A stretch of 64,000 nt of DNA from Sphingomonas panacisoli (GCF_007859635.1 NZ_CP042306.1:2170001-2234000), one strand, 5' to 3'; positions 1 to 9,314 are shown, numbered from the stretch's first letter. Made by a program: numbers and translations. The notes: generated by a model not told the origin, from the letters alone.

Positions 1-227
1 GTGATTCGGCCGGCCGTCGTCTTGGCGTGAAGAAGTTCGGCGGCGAGCTCGCCGTGGCCGGCAACATCCTCGTGCGTCAGCGCGGGACCAAGTTCTACGC
101 GGGCCGCAACGTGGGCATGGGCAAGGACCATACCCTGTTCGCGCTCGTCGACGGTCGCGTGACCTTCCACGACGGCAAGCTCGGCCGAAAGTTCTGTTCG
201 GTAGATATGCCGATTGCGGCCGAATAA
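1..227 (+). CDS. rpmA: 50S ribosomal protein bL27 (5' truncated)
   Basis: The window opens inside this gene; the first complete codon is at position 3 and the frame reads [15 protein letters not shown], then the typical bL27 body with [19 protein letters not shown] and a short tail ending PIAAE. bL27 sits in the 50S subunit with its N-terminal tail near the peptidyl transferase centre. The missing N-terminus (about 16 residues) lies upstream of the window. In most proteobacteria rpmA follows rplU and precedes obgE; here a GNAT gene and a TetR gene lie between rpmA and obgE. A strong hairpin terminator follows the stop. Confidence 0.95.
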   Translation, partial: DSAGRRLGVKKFGGELAVAGNILVRQRGTKFYAGRNVGMGKDHTLFALVDGRVTFHDGKLGRKFCSVDMPIAAE

Positions 228-287
228 CATCGGGTGACCATCCGGGTTGCCCACCAGGGCGATCCGGGGTTTCGATGCAGAAATCCG

Positions 288-321
288 AAAAGGGAGACGG
301 GTCGCCCCGGCTCCCTTTTTT
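288..321 (+). terminator. Rho-independent terminator after rpmA
   Basis: The sequence holds GGGAG (292-296) pairing with CTCCC (311-315), extended inside by CGGG/CCCG across a 4-nt loop, and followed by a run of six T. This is a classic intrinsic terminator for the rplU-rpmA transcript and separates it from the downstream GNAT gene. Confidence 0.8.
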
Positions 322-392
322 CTTGCTCCCTCCACCGAACCGTCGCCGGCACGTCACATCGATGTGCCAGCGGCCAACACATGGAGAGTAAG

Positions 393-938
393 ATGTTCGC
401 GCGGACGAAGAGATTGACGCTGCGGCCCGGCTGGCCGGAGGATGCCCCCGTGCTCGCCCAGGCGATCGCGCACGAGGACGTCGCGTTCAAGCTGTCCCGC
501 CTGCCATGGCCGTACACCGAGGCGCATGCGCTCGAATGGCTGTCGACACCCAAGAGCGAGAGCGATGTCACGTTGCTGATCTTCGCGCACGAGCAGCCGA
601 CACCGCGGCTGGTCGGCGGAATCGGTCTGCACGAAACTGCGCCGGGCGGCGGGATCGAGATCGGCTATTGGCTGACCCCGAGCGCGTGGGGCCGCGGCTA
701 TGCGACCGAGGCGGGCCATGCGGTGCTCGGCATGGCGCAGCACGCGCTGGGCTTGCGCCGTCTGGTCGGGCGGCACTTCCTCGACAACCCAGCCTCGGGC
801 AAGGTGCTGAGGAAGCTCGGTTTCCGGCCCAATGGTGTCGCGCGCATGCCCTGCCTGGCGCGCAACGGCGAGTTCGATTGCGCCACACTGGAGCTCGATT
901 TCGACGCCGACGAGTCGCGAATGCCGATCGCGGCATAG
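393..938 (+). CDS. GNAT family N-acetyltransferase (RimJ/RimL type)
   Basis: This is a 181-residue protein of the acetyl-CoA-dependent GNAT superfamily. It begins RTKRLTLRPGWPEDAP, the usual beta1 start of RimJ/RimL-like enzymes, and has the acetyl-CoA pyrophosphate-binding stretch WGRGYATEAG near the middle, followed by NPASGKVLRKLGF, the family's conserved C-terminal helix. The open frame extends upstream to 234, but the ATG at 393 is preceded by GGAG at 383-386 with good spacing and matches the start of the domain, so it was preferred. The substrate (ribosomal protein N-terminus, amino acid or antibiotic) cannot be told from sequence. It lies alone between the rpmA terminator and a TetR gene. 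Confidence 0.85.
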   Translation: MFARTKRLTLRPGWPEDAPVLAQAIAHEDVAFKLSRLPWPYTEAHALEWLSTPKSESDVTLLIFAHEQPTPRLVGGIGLHETAPGGGIEIGYWLTPSAWGRGYATEAGHAVLGMAQHALGLRRLVGRHFLDNPASGKVLRKLGFRPNGVARMPCLARNGEFDCATLELDFDADESRMPIAA

Positions 939-1015
939 CGCAGTCCGTCGTCGCCCGGCGATCCCACGGGCGGCGGCGGATTGATTTTGCACGGTAAACC
1001 GCCGACAGACGATCC

Positions 1016-1609
1016 ATGTCCGTTACCCCCCTGCCCGTCCGCCGCCGCCTGTCGCCCGAGGAATCGCGCGACGCCGCACTCGACGCTGCGCGCGAATTGT
1101 TGGTGGAGCTCGGTCCGCAGGCGGTGACGCTGAAGGCTGTCGCGGCGAAAATCGGCCGCACGCACGCCAATCTGCTCCACCATTTCGGCTCGGCCGCAGG
1201 CCTGCAAAAGGCGCTGATCGAACGGATGGCGGGGTTCATCACCACGACGATCCGCGACACCGTCTTTCGCCAGCGCGCGAGCGAGCACGATCCGCGCGAA
1301 GTCGTCGATCTCGCGTTCGACGCGTTCGATACCGGCGGTGCCGGCGCGCTCGCAAGCTGGATGATCCTGTCGGGCAACGAGGATGCACTCGATCCGATCC
1401 TGAAGGCGATCCACGACCTAGTCGACGAATTGCGCGACGATCACCACGACGCGTTGCCGATCGAGGACGAGACCCTGCAACTCGTCATCATGGCGCTGGG
1501 CGATGCGCTGTTCGGCGCGCCGCTGACCCGCGTTCTCGGGCTGCCGCGCGAGCGGGCGCGGGAACTGGCTTATGCCGCGATGATCGGCAGCGCAGGGTCG
1601 CGGGACTAG
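1016..1609 (+). CDS. TetR/AcrR family transcriptional regulator
   Basis: The protein has 197 residues. The N-terminal 60 form a TetR-type helix-turn-helix: SRDAALDAARELLVELG, then VTLKAVAAKIGRTHANLLHHFGS, in which the recognition helix and the family YHF-like motif (LHHFGS) are clear. The C-terminal ligand domain is divergent, as is usual, so the effector is unknown. It is followed 77 nt later by obgE; a perfect 21-nt palindrome between the two genes could be an operator. There is no clear Shine-Dalgarno sequence before the ATG. Confidence 0.85.
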   Translation: MSVTPLPVRRRLSPEESRDAALDAARELLVELGPQAVTLKAVAAKIGRTHANLLHHFGSAAGLQKALIERMAGFITTTIRDTVFRQRASEHDPREVVDLAFDAFDTGGAGALASWMILSGNEDALDPILKAIHDLVDELRDDHHDALPIEDETLQLVIMALGDALFGAPLTRVLGLPRERARELAYAAMIGSAGSRD

Positions 1610-1651
1610 CGACGCGGCTTGGGGCCGCGCCGGCCGGGTGCGCTCGGGCCT

Positions 1652-1672
1652 CGCTTTAGCGCCGCTAAAGCG
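1652..1672. promoter_or_regulatory. Perfect 21-nt palindrome upstream of obgE
   Basis: CGCTTTAGCG at 1652-1661 is matched exactly by CGCTAAAGCG at 1663-1672 around a single central base. It sits 43 nt after the TetR stop and 14 nt before the obgE start. There is no following T-tract, so an operator is at least as likely as a terminator; TetR proteins bind palindromes of this size, but the link is inference. Confidence 0.4.
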
Positions 1673-1686
1673 GTAGGCCGCGCGCC

Positions 1687-2733
1687 ATGCATTTCCTCGA
1701 CCAAGCAAAAATCTTCGTCCGCTCGGGCGCCGGTGGCCCCGGCGCGGTATCGTTCCGGCGCGAGAAGTTCATCGAATATGGCGGGCCCGATGGCGGCAAC
1801 GGCGGCAAGGGCGGCGACATCATCTTCGAGGCGGTCGCCGGCCTGAACACGCTGATCGATTTCCGCTACACGCAGCATTTCCGGGCGCCGCGGGGCAAGG
1901 GTGGGTCGGGGAGCAACCGCACCGGCGCGGGCGGTGACGACCTGATCATCAAAGTTCCGGTCGGCACGCAGGTAATTTCCGAGGACAAGGAAGACGTGCT
2001 GCTCGATTTCACCAAGGTCGGCGAGCGCGTGGTGTTCCTACGCGGTGGCGACGGCGGGCGCGGCAATGCGAGCTACAAGACATCGACCAACCGCGCGCCG
2101 CGTCAGCACGGTACCGGCTGGCCGGACGAGGAAGCCTGGGTGTGGTTGCGACTGAAGTTGCTTGCCGATGCGGGGCTGGTCGGGCTGCCCAACGCCGGTA
2201 AATCGACCTTCATCAACCAGGTCACCAACGCACAGGCGAAGGTAGGCGAATACGCTTTCACCACCACCCGCCCGCAACTGGGCGTCGTCCGACACCACCA
2301 GCGCGAGTTCGTGATCGCCGACATCCCCGGCCTGATCGAGGGCGCGGCCGAGGGTGCCGGCATCGGCGACCGTTTCCTCGGCCATATCGAGCGCTGCCGC
2401 GTGCTGCTTCATCTGGTCGACGCCAATGACGACGACGTCGCCGAAAGCTATCGCATCGTCCGCGACGAACTCGCGGCCTATGGCGGCGGACTGACCGACA
2501 AGCCGGTGGTGGTCGCGCTCAACAAGATCGACACGCTCGACGACGAACTGATCGCCGCATTGTCCGCTGAGCTCGAGGAAGCCAGCGGCGCCGAGGTGCT
2601 GCCGATCTCCGGCGTCAGCGGTACCGGGGTCGATTGGGTGCTCGACCAATTGCTCGAAGCGATCGGCCCCGCCCCCGACGCGGTCCCGGAGGATGACGAG
2701 GGCGAGGACGCGATCGAATGGTCGCCGGTTTGA
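1687..2733 (+). CDS. obgE: Obg family GTPase CgtA/ObgE
   Basis: This essential ribosome-associated GTPase has 348 residues and acts in late 50S assembly and the stringent response. The glycine-rich Obg fold fills residues 1-158 ([19 protein letters not shown] at the start). The G domain follows with G1 [10 protein letters not shown] at about residue 166, G2 around [10 protein letters not shown]3 DIPGLIEG and G4 NKID. There is no large C-terminal OCT extension, only a short acidic tail, as in many alphaproteobacteria. The start follows the palindrome at 1652; the overlap with the next gene's upstream frame is only apparent. Confidence 0.97.
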   Translation: MHFLDQAKIFVRSGAGGPGAVSFRREKFIEYGGPDGGNGGKGGDIIFEAVAGLNTLIDFRYTQHFRAPRGKGGSGSNRTGAGGDDLIIKVPVGTQVISEDKEDVLLDFTKVGERVVFLRGGDGGRGNASYKTSTNRAPRQHGTGWPDEEAWVWLRLKLLADAGLVGLPNAGKSTFINQVTNAQAKVGEYAFTTTRPQLGVVRHHQREFVIADIPGLIEGAAEGAGIGDRFLGHIERCRVLLHLVDANDDDVAESYRIVRDELAAYGGGLTDKPVVVALNKIDTLDDELIAALSAELEEASGAEVLPISGVSGTGVDWVLDQLLEAIGPAPDAVPEDDEGEDAIEWSPV

Positions 2734-2746
2734 TCGGGAGCGGCAC

Positions 2747-3085
2747 GTGACGAAATACCTCATCTCCTTTCCGAGCGAAGCGATGGTCATCACGGACGAG
2801 GAACTTCCCGCCGTGTCCGCGGCCGCGCACGCGGTGATCGACGAAGCGAAGGCAGCCGGCGTCTACGTGTTCGGCGGCGGGATCGCGGAAGATGTTGATC
2901 CGGTGCTGGTCGCCGCCGATGGATCCACGTCGCCGGAAATCTATCCGGGCAGCTACCTCAAGGGCGGATACACCGTGCTCGAACTGCCAACGCGCGACGA
3001 CGCCGTCGAATGGGCGCGCAAGATCGCCGTCGCGTGCCGCTGTTCGCAGGAACTGCGCGAGTTCATGTACGACCCCGCGAGCTAG
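2747..3085 (+). CDS. YciI-like (YCII-related) domain protein
   Basis: This 112-residue protein starts at a GTG (2747) with CGGGAG 6 nt upstream; a longer reading frame inside the end of obgE is ignored. It has the YCII fold pattern, with an N-terminal beta strand (TKYLISFPSE), a central GGGIAEDVDPVLV loop and the C-terminal segment GYTVLELPTRDDAVEWARKI typical of DGPF/YCII proteins. Members are small dimeric ferredoxin-like proteins of mostly unknown function, and some fuse to ECF sigma factors. It follows obgE by 13 nt, so it may be co-transcribed. Confidence 0.8.
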   Translation: MTKYLISFPSEAMVITDEELPAVSAAAHAVIDEAKAAGVYVFGGGIAEDVDPVLVAADGSTSPEIYPGSYLKGGYTVLELPTRDDAVEWARKIAVACRCSQELREFMYDPAS

Positions 3086-3097
3086 CCCGCCCGCGCG

Positions 3098-3568
3098 TTA
3101 TTTGGCTGCGACGCCAGCCGGGCTCGCCCAACTCCATGACGCGATCTTCCACGCAGCGCCGACCCTGACCATGACGAGCGCGATGAAGCCTTCTTCGCGC
3201 ATCGTCTTGCCACCCTGCTTGTAGGTGTAGCGGCACGGCGCGACGACATAGGCCTGGTCGCCGCTGACTTGCTCATCGACCGAATCGCCGAACCAGACCT
3301 GACCATCCGACTTGCCCGCAGCGGCTTCGGACTTGCCGAGATCGCCGAGCCATTTGTCGAACGAGCCGCCGCCCGACCACACGAACGGCGCGACGTTATC
3401 GACGATCGTCGGATCGACGACGTGCAGCGCCTTCACCGCCGCGATGTCACCCTTGTTGAAGCCGTCGGCCATGGCGCGGATCGTCGTGGCGATCCCGGCG
3501 TCGCGCGCGGACGCCATCGGCGCAATCAGCAGAGCAGCGAACGCGACGAATATCGACAATGCTTTCAT
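3098..3568 (-). CDS. Secreted SnoaL/NTF2-like protein
   Basis: This is a 156-residue protein with a signal peptide (MKALSIFVAFAALLIAPMASA). The mature part starts RDAGIATTIRAMADGFNKGD, the helical opening typical of SnoaL-like/DUF4440 polyketide cyclase-like folds, and ends in the beta strands EEGFIALVMVRVGAAWKIASW. The start codon at 3568 has a GGGGGAG ribosome binding site. It is transcribed divergently from proB with about 69 nt between the starts, and converges on the YciI-like gene with a 12-nt gap. The role is unknown; small NTF2 folds may bind ligands or act as enzymes. Confidence 0.75.
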   Translation of the reverse strand: MKALSIFVAFAALLIAPMASARDAGIATTIRAMADGFNKGDIAAVKALHVVDPTIVDNVAPFVWSGGGSFDKWLGDLGKSEAAAGKSDGQVWFGDSVDEQVSGDQAYVVAPCRYTYKQGGKTMREEGFIALVMVRVGAAWKIASWSWASPAGVAAK

Positions 3569-3637
3569 GATGCATCTCCCCCTCAAAAGACTCGGCGACG
3601 GTATCATAACGGGCGCGACGGCGCTAACGGAACGGCG

Positions 3638-4747
3638 ATGCAACGGTTCGCGCCCGCCCACTGCCCTCGCCTGATCGTCAAGGTCGGGTCGTCGCTGTTG
3701 GTGACGCCCGAAGGCGAGGTGCGGCGCGGTTGGCTGGCGAGCCTGGCCGCCGACATCGCCGCCGCAGCGAAGGCCGGGCAGCAGATCGCGGTGGTGTCGT
3801 CGGGCGCGATCGCGCTGGGTGCGCGACGGCTGAAGCTCGCCAAGGGCGGTCGCGCTTCCCTCGAGGATGCCCAGGCCGCCGCCGCGACCGGGCAGATCGC
3901 GCTGAGCCAGGTGTGGGCCGAATGCCTCGCCGCCGAAGGGCTGACCGCGGCGCAGATGCTGGTGACGCTCGACGATCTCGAGGACCGGCGCCGGTATCTC
4001 AACGCCGCGGCGACGCTCGACCGACTGCTCGGGCTCGGCGTGGTGCCGGTGATCAACGAGAATGACAGCGTCGCGACCGAGGAAATCCGCTTCGGCGACA
4101 ACGACCGGCTCGCCGCGCGTGTGGCGCAAGCGGCGGGCGCGCGCGGCGTGCTCCTGCTGTCGGATGTCGATGGCCTCCACAATCGCGACCCTTCCCAGTC
4201 CGGATCGATCCTGATCGAGCGTGTCGCGCGGATCGACCCGGCAATCGAGGGGATGGCGGGCGGCTCGTCGTCCGGCATGGGCTCCGGCGGCATGACGTCA
4301 AAGGTCCAGGCGGCACGGATTGCCGCGCGTGCCGGCATCGAACTGGCTATCGCGTCCGGACGGATCGACCATCCGTTGACGCGCTATGTCGAGACCGGAC
4401 GCGGTACGCTGTTCGCCGCCGAACGCGTGGCGCCGGCGCGCAAAGCATGGCTCGGCGGGCGGCTGCGCAGCCGTGGCGTGGTGCATGTCGATGCCGGAGC
4501 GGTGGCGGCACTCGCTGCAGGCAAGAGCCTGCTCCCCGCCGGTGCGACGCGGATCGAGGGTGATTTCGCGCGGGGCGATTTGGTCGCGATCGCAGGGCCG
4601 GAAGGTGTCGTCGCCAACGGCTTGGCCGAATATGACGCGGTCGATGCTGGACGCATCGCAGGCAAACGGAGCGACGAAGCGGCCGCGATCCTGGGCTACG
4701 CTCCGCGCGCCGCGTTGGTGCATCGCAACCACATGGTGCTGGCATGA
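3638..4747 (+). CDS. proB: Glutamate 5-kinase
   Basis: ProB (369 residues) phosphorylates L-glutamate as the first step of proline synthesis. The amino-acid kinase domain begins LIVKVGSSLLV and carries the glutamate and ATP site signatures AVVSSGAIALG, NENDSVA, FGDNDRLAARVAQAAGA, and SDVDGLHNRDP. A C-terminal PUA domain occupies about residues 275-369. The start chosen is the ATG at 3638, directly before the conserved RLIVKVG; the frame stays open far upstream over the divergent gene. It overlaps the next gene by ATGA, implying translational coupling with the sphingolipid genes. Confidence 0.96.
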   Translation: MQRFAPAHCPRLIVKVGSSLLVTPEGEVRRGWLASLAADIAAAAKAGQQIAVVSSGAIALGARRLKLAKGGRASLEDAQAAAATGQIALSQVWAECLAAEGLTAAQMLVTLDDLEDRRRYLNAAATLDRLLGLGVVPVINENDSVATEEIRFGDNDRLAARVAQAAGARGVLLLSDVDGLHNRDPSQSGSILIERVARIDPAIEGMAGGSSSGMGSGGMTSKVQAARIAARAGIELAIASGRIDHPLTRYVETGRGTLFAAERVAPARKAWLGGRLRSRGVVHVDAGAVAALAAGKSLLPAGATRIEGDFARGDLVAIAGPEGVVANGLAEYDAVDAGRIAGKRSDEAAAILGYAPRAALVHRNHMVLA

Positions 4748-5649
4748 CGGTCATCGCGCTGACCGGTGGGACCGGGTTCGTCGGCAGTCATGTTCTCGAT
4801 CAGGCGCTCGCGGCCGGGGTCGAGCTCCGCGCCCTCACCCGCCGCCCGCAGACCGAACGCGCCTGGGTGACGTGGATTTCGGGCGCGCTCGACGATGCCG
4901 CGAGCCTCGCGACCTTGGTGACCGGTGCCGACGCCGTGCTGCACGTCGCCGGCGTCATCAACGCGGCCGACCGCACTGGCTTCGCAGCGGGCAACATCGA
5001 CGGCACGCGCAACGTCATCGCTGCGGCCGAGCAAGCCGGCATCCGCCGCTTCGTCCAGGTGTCGTCGATCGCCGCGCGCGAGCCAGAGCTTTCCGATTAT
5101 GGCTGGTCGAAGGCCGAGGCCGACAAGGTGCTGATCGCGAGCAACCTCGACTGGACCATCGTCCGGCCGCCCGCGATCTTCGGTCCGCGCGACAACGAGA
5201 TGCTCGAGCTGTTCAAGCTCGCGACCAAACACGTCATGCCACTGCCCCCCGCCGGCGGGCGACTGTCGATCATCGCGGTCGAGGAACTGGTGCGGCTACT
5301 GATCGCGCTCCCCACCAGCAACGCGCTCACGCGGCAAATCGTCGAGCCCGACGACGGCGCACCTGACGGCTGGGATCACCGCAACCTTGCCCGCGCGATC
5401 GGGGTCGCGACCGACAGCAAGGTACTCCCGCTCCCCCTGCCCCGCGTCCTCCTCGACACGATCTCCGCCGGCGACCGCCTCGTTCGCGGCAAAGGCGCCA
5501 AGCTGACCCCCGACCGCGTCCGTTATTTCTGTCACAAGGATTGGGTCAGCCACGCCCGGCCGCCCGCCGACGTCTGGGCGCCGCAGATCGACACGCGCGA
5601 TGCGCTAGCGGCGACTGCGGCATGGTATCGTGCGCAAGGATTGCTATAG
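4744..5649 (+). CDS. NAD-dependent epimerase/dehydratase, CerR-like (3-oxo-ceramide reductase candidate)
   Basis: This 301-residue extended short-chain dehydrogenase has GGTGFVGSH (Rossmann NAD(P) loop) at the N-terminus and the catalytic pair Y119 and K123 in YGWSK, after the VSSIAA strand. It starts in an ATGA overlap with proB and lies 61 nt before an acyl carrier protein and then serine palmitoyltransferase. In Caulobacter the spt locus includes an acyl carrier protein and an epimerase-like reductase, CerR, which reduces the keto group of oxidised ceramide; the same gene set here makes that role likely. The function is inferred from family plus context, since SDR sequence alone does not fix the substrate. 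Confidence 0.8.
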   Translation: MTVIALTGGTGFVGSHVLDQALAAGVELRALTRRPQTERAWVTWISGALDDAASLATLVTGADAVLHVAGVINAADRTGFAAGNIDGTRNVIAAAEQAGIRRFVQVSSIAAREPELSDYGWSKAEADKVLIASNLDWTIVRPPAIFGPRDNEMLELFKLATKHVMPLPPAGGRLSIIAVEELVRLLIALPTSNALTRQIVEPDDGAPDGWDHRNLARAIGVATDSKVLPLPLPRVLLDTISAGDRLVRGKGAKLTPDRVRYFCHKDWVSHARPPADVWAPQIDTRDALAATAAWYRAQGLL

Positions 5650-5710
5650 AATCGCTGCAAAGCCGCCGCATTTGGCTGGCACCCGCCATCGGCCAGCATA
5701 AGGAACAACG

Positions 5711-5953
5711 ATGACCGACCGCGCCAAGACCTTCGAGACCGTCACCGGCCTGATCCAGCCGTTCAACAAGAAGGGCGTGGCGCTGTCCGACGCGACCACG
5801 TTCCAGCACGACCTCGAGTGGGATTCGCTGACCGTGATGGATTTCGTTGCGGCGATCGAGGACGAGTTCGACATCATCATCACGATGAACATGCAGGCCG
5901 AAATCGAGACGGTCGGCCAACTCGTCGATGCGGTCGAGAAGCTGAGGGCCTGA
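5711..5953 (+). CDS. Acyl carrier protein of the sphingolipid cluster
   Basis: An 80-residue acyl carrier protein. The phosphopantetheine attachment site is S39 in WDSLTVMDF. The surrounding helices (FQHDLEWDSL, FVAAIEDEFDI) are acidic, as expected for ACP. It is separated by 4 nt from spt. In Caulobacter a dedicated ACP (AcpR) feeds the acyl chain to serine palmitoyltransferase, and this gene is the positional equivalent; it is distinct from the housekeeping fatty acid synthesis ACP, which normally sits beside fabG/fabF. GGAAC at 5702 provides only a weak ribosome binding site. Confidence 0.9.
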   Translation: MTDRAKTFETVTGLIQPFNKKGVALSDATTFQHDLEWDSLTVMDFVAAIEDEFDIIITMNMQAEIETVGQLVDAVEKLRA

Positions 5954-5957
5954 TCCC

Positions 5958-7214
5958 ATGACCGACGCCGGCCAAACCACCGAGACACTTCCCGCCGATC
6001 CTCCCGCGGTGGCGCCCGAGCGCGACCTGATGTCGAAGTTCGACGGGCTGATCGCCGAACGCCAGGCGTTGATCGATACCGGCGTGACCGATCCGTTCGC
6101 GATCGTGATGGAGCAGGTGAAGTCACCGACCGAGGCGGTGATCAAGGGCAAGGACACGATCCTGCTCGGCACGTACAATTACATGGGAATGACGTTCGAC
6201 CCCGACGTGATCCAGGCGGGCAAGGATGCGCTCGACCAGTTCGGGTCGGGTACCAACGGCAGCCGGATGCTCAACGGCACGTTCCGCGACCATATGGAAG
6301 TCGAGGACGCATTGCGCGATTTCTACGGCACGACCGGCGCGATCGTGTTCTCGACCGGCTACATGGCCAATCTCGGCATGATATCGACGCTGGCGGGCAA
6401 GGGCGAATACGTCATCCTCGACGCCGACAGCCACGCCTCGATCTATGACGGCTGCAAGCAGGGTTATGCGGAGGTCGTCCGCTTCCGCCACAACTCGGTC
6501 GAGGATCTCGACAAACGGCTCGGCCGCCTCCCCAAGGAAGCGGGCAAGCTCGTGGTGCTCGAGGGCGTCTATTCGATGCTCGGCGACATCGCGCCGCTGA
6601 AGGAAATGGTCGACGTCGCGAAGAAACACGGCGCGATGACGCTGTCCGACGAAGCGCATTCGATGGGATTTTACGGCCCCAACGGCCGCGGCGTGTATGA
6701 GGAGCAAGGCTGCGACGTCGACTTCATCGTCGGCACCTTCTCCAAGTCGGTCGGCACCGTAGGCGGGTTCTGCGTGTCGAACCATCCGAAGTTCGAAGCG
6801 ATCCGCCTTGCCTGCCGCCCCTATATCTTCACCGCCAGCCTGCCGCCATCGGTCGTGGCGACCGCCGCGACGTCGATCCGCAAACTCAAGCACGCACATA
6901 ACAAACGCCAACATCTCTGGGAAAACGCACGGAAACTTCATGGCGGGCTGACCGCGATGGGATTCAAGCTCGGCACCGAAAAGCCCGACAGCGCGATCAT
7001 CGCGGTAATCCTGAACGACCAGGAACAGGCGGTGATGATGTGGCAGGCGCTGCTCGACGGCGGGCTCTACGTGAACATGGCGCGCCCGCCCGCCACGCCG
7101 GCCGGCACCTTCTTGCTGCGATGCTCGCTCTGCGCGGAACACACCTCCGGACAGATCGACCGCATACTCGGCATGTTCCAGGCTGCAGGCCGCGCGACGT
7201 CCGCAATCGGCTGA
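5958..7214 (+). CDS. spt: Serine palmitoyltransferase
   Basis: This 418-residue PLP enzyme of the alpha-oxoamine synthase family condenses L-serine with a palmitoyl thioester to 3-ketodihydrosphingosine, the committed step of sphingolipid synthesis. The PLP lysine is K263 in GTFSKSVGT, H159 (DADSHASIYDG) stacks on the cofactor, and D231 and H234 lie in SDEAHSMG. Length and residue positions agree with the soluble Sphingomonas enzyme (about 420 residues). Substrate thioester recognition begins at NYMGM and GSGTNGSRMLNG. With the preceding CerR-like and ACP genes it forms the ceramide backbone module. Confidence 0.95.
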   Translation: MTDAGQTTETLPADPPAVAPERDLMSKFDGLIAERQALIDTGVTDPFAIVMEQVKSPTEAVIKGKDTILLGTYNYMGMTFDPDVIQAGKDALDQFGSGTNGSRMLNGTFRDHMEVEDALRDFYGTTGAIVFSTGYMANLGMISTLAGKGEYVILDADSHASIYDGCKQGYAEVVRFRHNSVEDLDKRLGRLPKEAGKLVVLEGVYSMLGDIAPLKEMVDVAKKHGAMTLSDEAHSMGFYGPNGRGVYEEQGCDVDFIVGTFSKSVGTVGGFCVSNHPKFEAIRLACRPYIFTASLPPSVVATAATSIRKLKHAHNKRQHLWENARKLHGGLTAMGFKLGTEKPDSAIIAVILNDQEQAVMMWQALLDGGLYVNMARPPATPAGTFLLRCSLCAEHTSGQIDRILGMFQAAGRATSAIG

Positions 7215-7262
7215 GAATACCGGGGCTTCCCTCGATTCGCGCGATTCGCTAGAATAAACGCC

Positions 7263-9216
7263 ATGGGCGGGAGCGAGGCCGAACCACGGCTGGTCGATAG
7301 GGCACGCGCGATCTGGCGGGGGGTAACCCTGGCGGTGATGGCGTTGGCTGGCGTCGGCATCCTGATCGCGCTCATCGTTCTGCAGTCGGGCGCGAACGCC
7401 CAGCGCGACGAAGCGCTGAAGCTGCAAAGCCACAGCTACGACGTGATGATTCTGACCCGTACGCTGTCGGGTACGATCGCGCGCGCCGAGGCGGCGCTCG
7501 GTCGCTACGTCGTCAGCGGGAACGAGGGTATCGGCCGCGAATATGCCGATCAATGGGCGCAGGCGCGGGCGCAGATCGACCGTCTCGACGACGTCACCGG
7601 CGACAATTACGATCAGCAACACGCCATCGACCGCCTGCGCGCCGCGTTCGAACAGCGCGGCGAAGAATTGTCGGTGACCGCGCTCAGCACGGCCTACAAG
7701 AAGGATCAGCAAGCTTACTCGCGCTACTACGAGGCCGGAAAATCGTCGTCGTTGCGCGAAATCGAAAACGAGCTCGAACAAATCACGGCCGCCGAACACG
7801 CCTTGCTCGACAAGCGCAATGCGGCGGCGATGGCGACGGTCAACCGTTCGAGCCAGATCGCCGGCATCCTGTCGATCTTCGGGATCGCGATCGTCCTGGG
7901 CGCGATCGTCCTCGGCGCGCTGACGATCAGGGCGATGCAGGAGCGCGCCGTCGCGCGGGCGGACGCGGATAGCGAACGCGAGCGCTCCGCACAGTTGGAG
8001 GAAGCGGTCGACGAAGCGACGTTCGCGCTCAGCCAGCAGGAAGCCAAGCTGCGCCAAGTCCAGAAAATGGAAGCGGTCGGTCAGCTTACCGGCGGGATCG
8101 CGCACGATTTCAACAATATGCTGGCGGTCGTTCTGGGCGGACTGGAGTTGGCCCGCCGCGCGATTACAAGCGATCCGGCAGGCGCCGCGCGCCATCTCGA
8201 CAACGCGACCGACGGCGCCAATCGCGCGGCCGCGCTCACCCGCCGATTACTGGCTTTCTCACGCGAAGAAGCGCTCAATCCCGAGGCATTGCGGCCGATC
8301 GACGCCATCGCGGGCATGTCCGATCTGCTCGATCGCACGTTGGGCGACGCGATCACTGTCGAGCGCGGCGACGACGGCGCGGGCTGGACGATCTGGGCCG
8401 ATCGCCACGAACTCGAAAACACCTTGCTCAACCTCGCGGTCAACGCGCGCGACGCGATGGACGGGCGCGGACGGCTGAGCATCCGGACCAGCGCGACGAC
8501 GTTGACCGCCGGCCAGATCGGGCATTGCCTGGGCGGCGATCATATCGCGGTAGCGGTTACCGATACCGGGTGTGGCATGGCGCCCGAACTGCTCGAACGC
8601 GTGTTCGAACCGTTCTTCACCACCAAGCCCGTCGGCAAGGGTACCGGCCTCGGCCTCAGCCAGATCTTCGCCTTTGCGCGGCAATCGGGCGGGGAGATCA
8701 CGATCGATCTCGACCCCGGGCGAAGGCACCACCGTCACCCTTTATCTGCCGCGCCACATCGCGACGTCGGCGGTCGATACCCAGGCCGCACCTGCGGTGC
8801 CGATCGATCGCGGGCCGACCATCACCGGGCTCGGCATCCTGGTCGTGGAAGACGATCCACGCGTGCTAACCGCGACGGTCGGCGCACTGGAGGAGCTCGG
8901 CCATCGCGCAATCCCCTGCCCCGATCCGCTCGACGCGCCGCGCATGCTCGACGATCTCGGACCGTTCGACCTGGTCGTGTCCGACGTATTGATGCCGGGC
9001 CAGACCGGGCCGGAGATGGTCATCGGCCTGGTCGCGCGCCGCCCTGACATCGCGGTGCTGTTCGTGACCGGCTATGCCGGCGAAGGCGCGGCCGCGGATT
9101 TCGGCGGGCGAACCGTGCTCCGCAAGCCCTTCACCATCGCCGGGCTGGAACACGCGATCGCCGAAGCGATGGCGTTCGACCGCCCCGCCCCGCCCGACCA
9201 GCTCGCCGCAGAATAG
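7263..9216 (+). CDS. Hybrid sensor histidine kinase with receiver domain, interrupted by a frameshift
   Basis: Two overlapping frames together encode one protein of about 650 residues. Frame one (from ATG 7263) gives a transmembrane helix (about 20-42), a CHASE3-like extracytoplasmic region, a second helix (about 197-220), a coiled coil, a HisKA dimerisation domain with H281 in GGIAHDFNNML, and the ATPase domain (NLAVNARDAMDG, DTGCGM, GTGLGLSQIFAF). The expected family end STPGEGTTVTLYLPRH lies in the +1 frame, reached by skipping one base near 8709. That frame continues into an intact receiver domain (LVVEDDPR, phospho-acceptor Asp in VVSDVLMPG, Lys in LRKPF) ending at 9216. The partner regulator and signal are unknown. 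Confidence 0.8.
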
Positions 9217-9314
9217 GACGGTTTTTCCGGCTGACGGCGGACCAATGCCTGCCTATAGCCGTTTGAACACGCAGCCACGCCGCCCCCGGCCGAAGGACCG
9301 ACGTCCCACCCCAC

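Noticed and set aside
6123..8195. 690-codon minus-strand open frame
   Set aside because: It lies opposite spt and the histidine kinase, both with clear motifs, and shows no recognisable domain.
8700..8722. Programmed ribosomal frameshift at the kinase/receiver junction
   Set aside because: The needed +1 shift would have to occur at GAC CCC GGG with no stop codon, strong stimulator or known precedent in this family; a simple indel is more likely.
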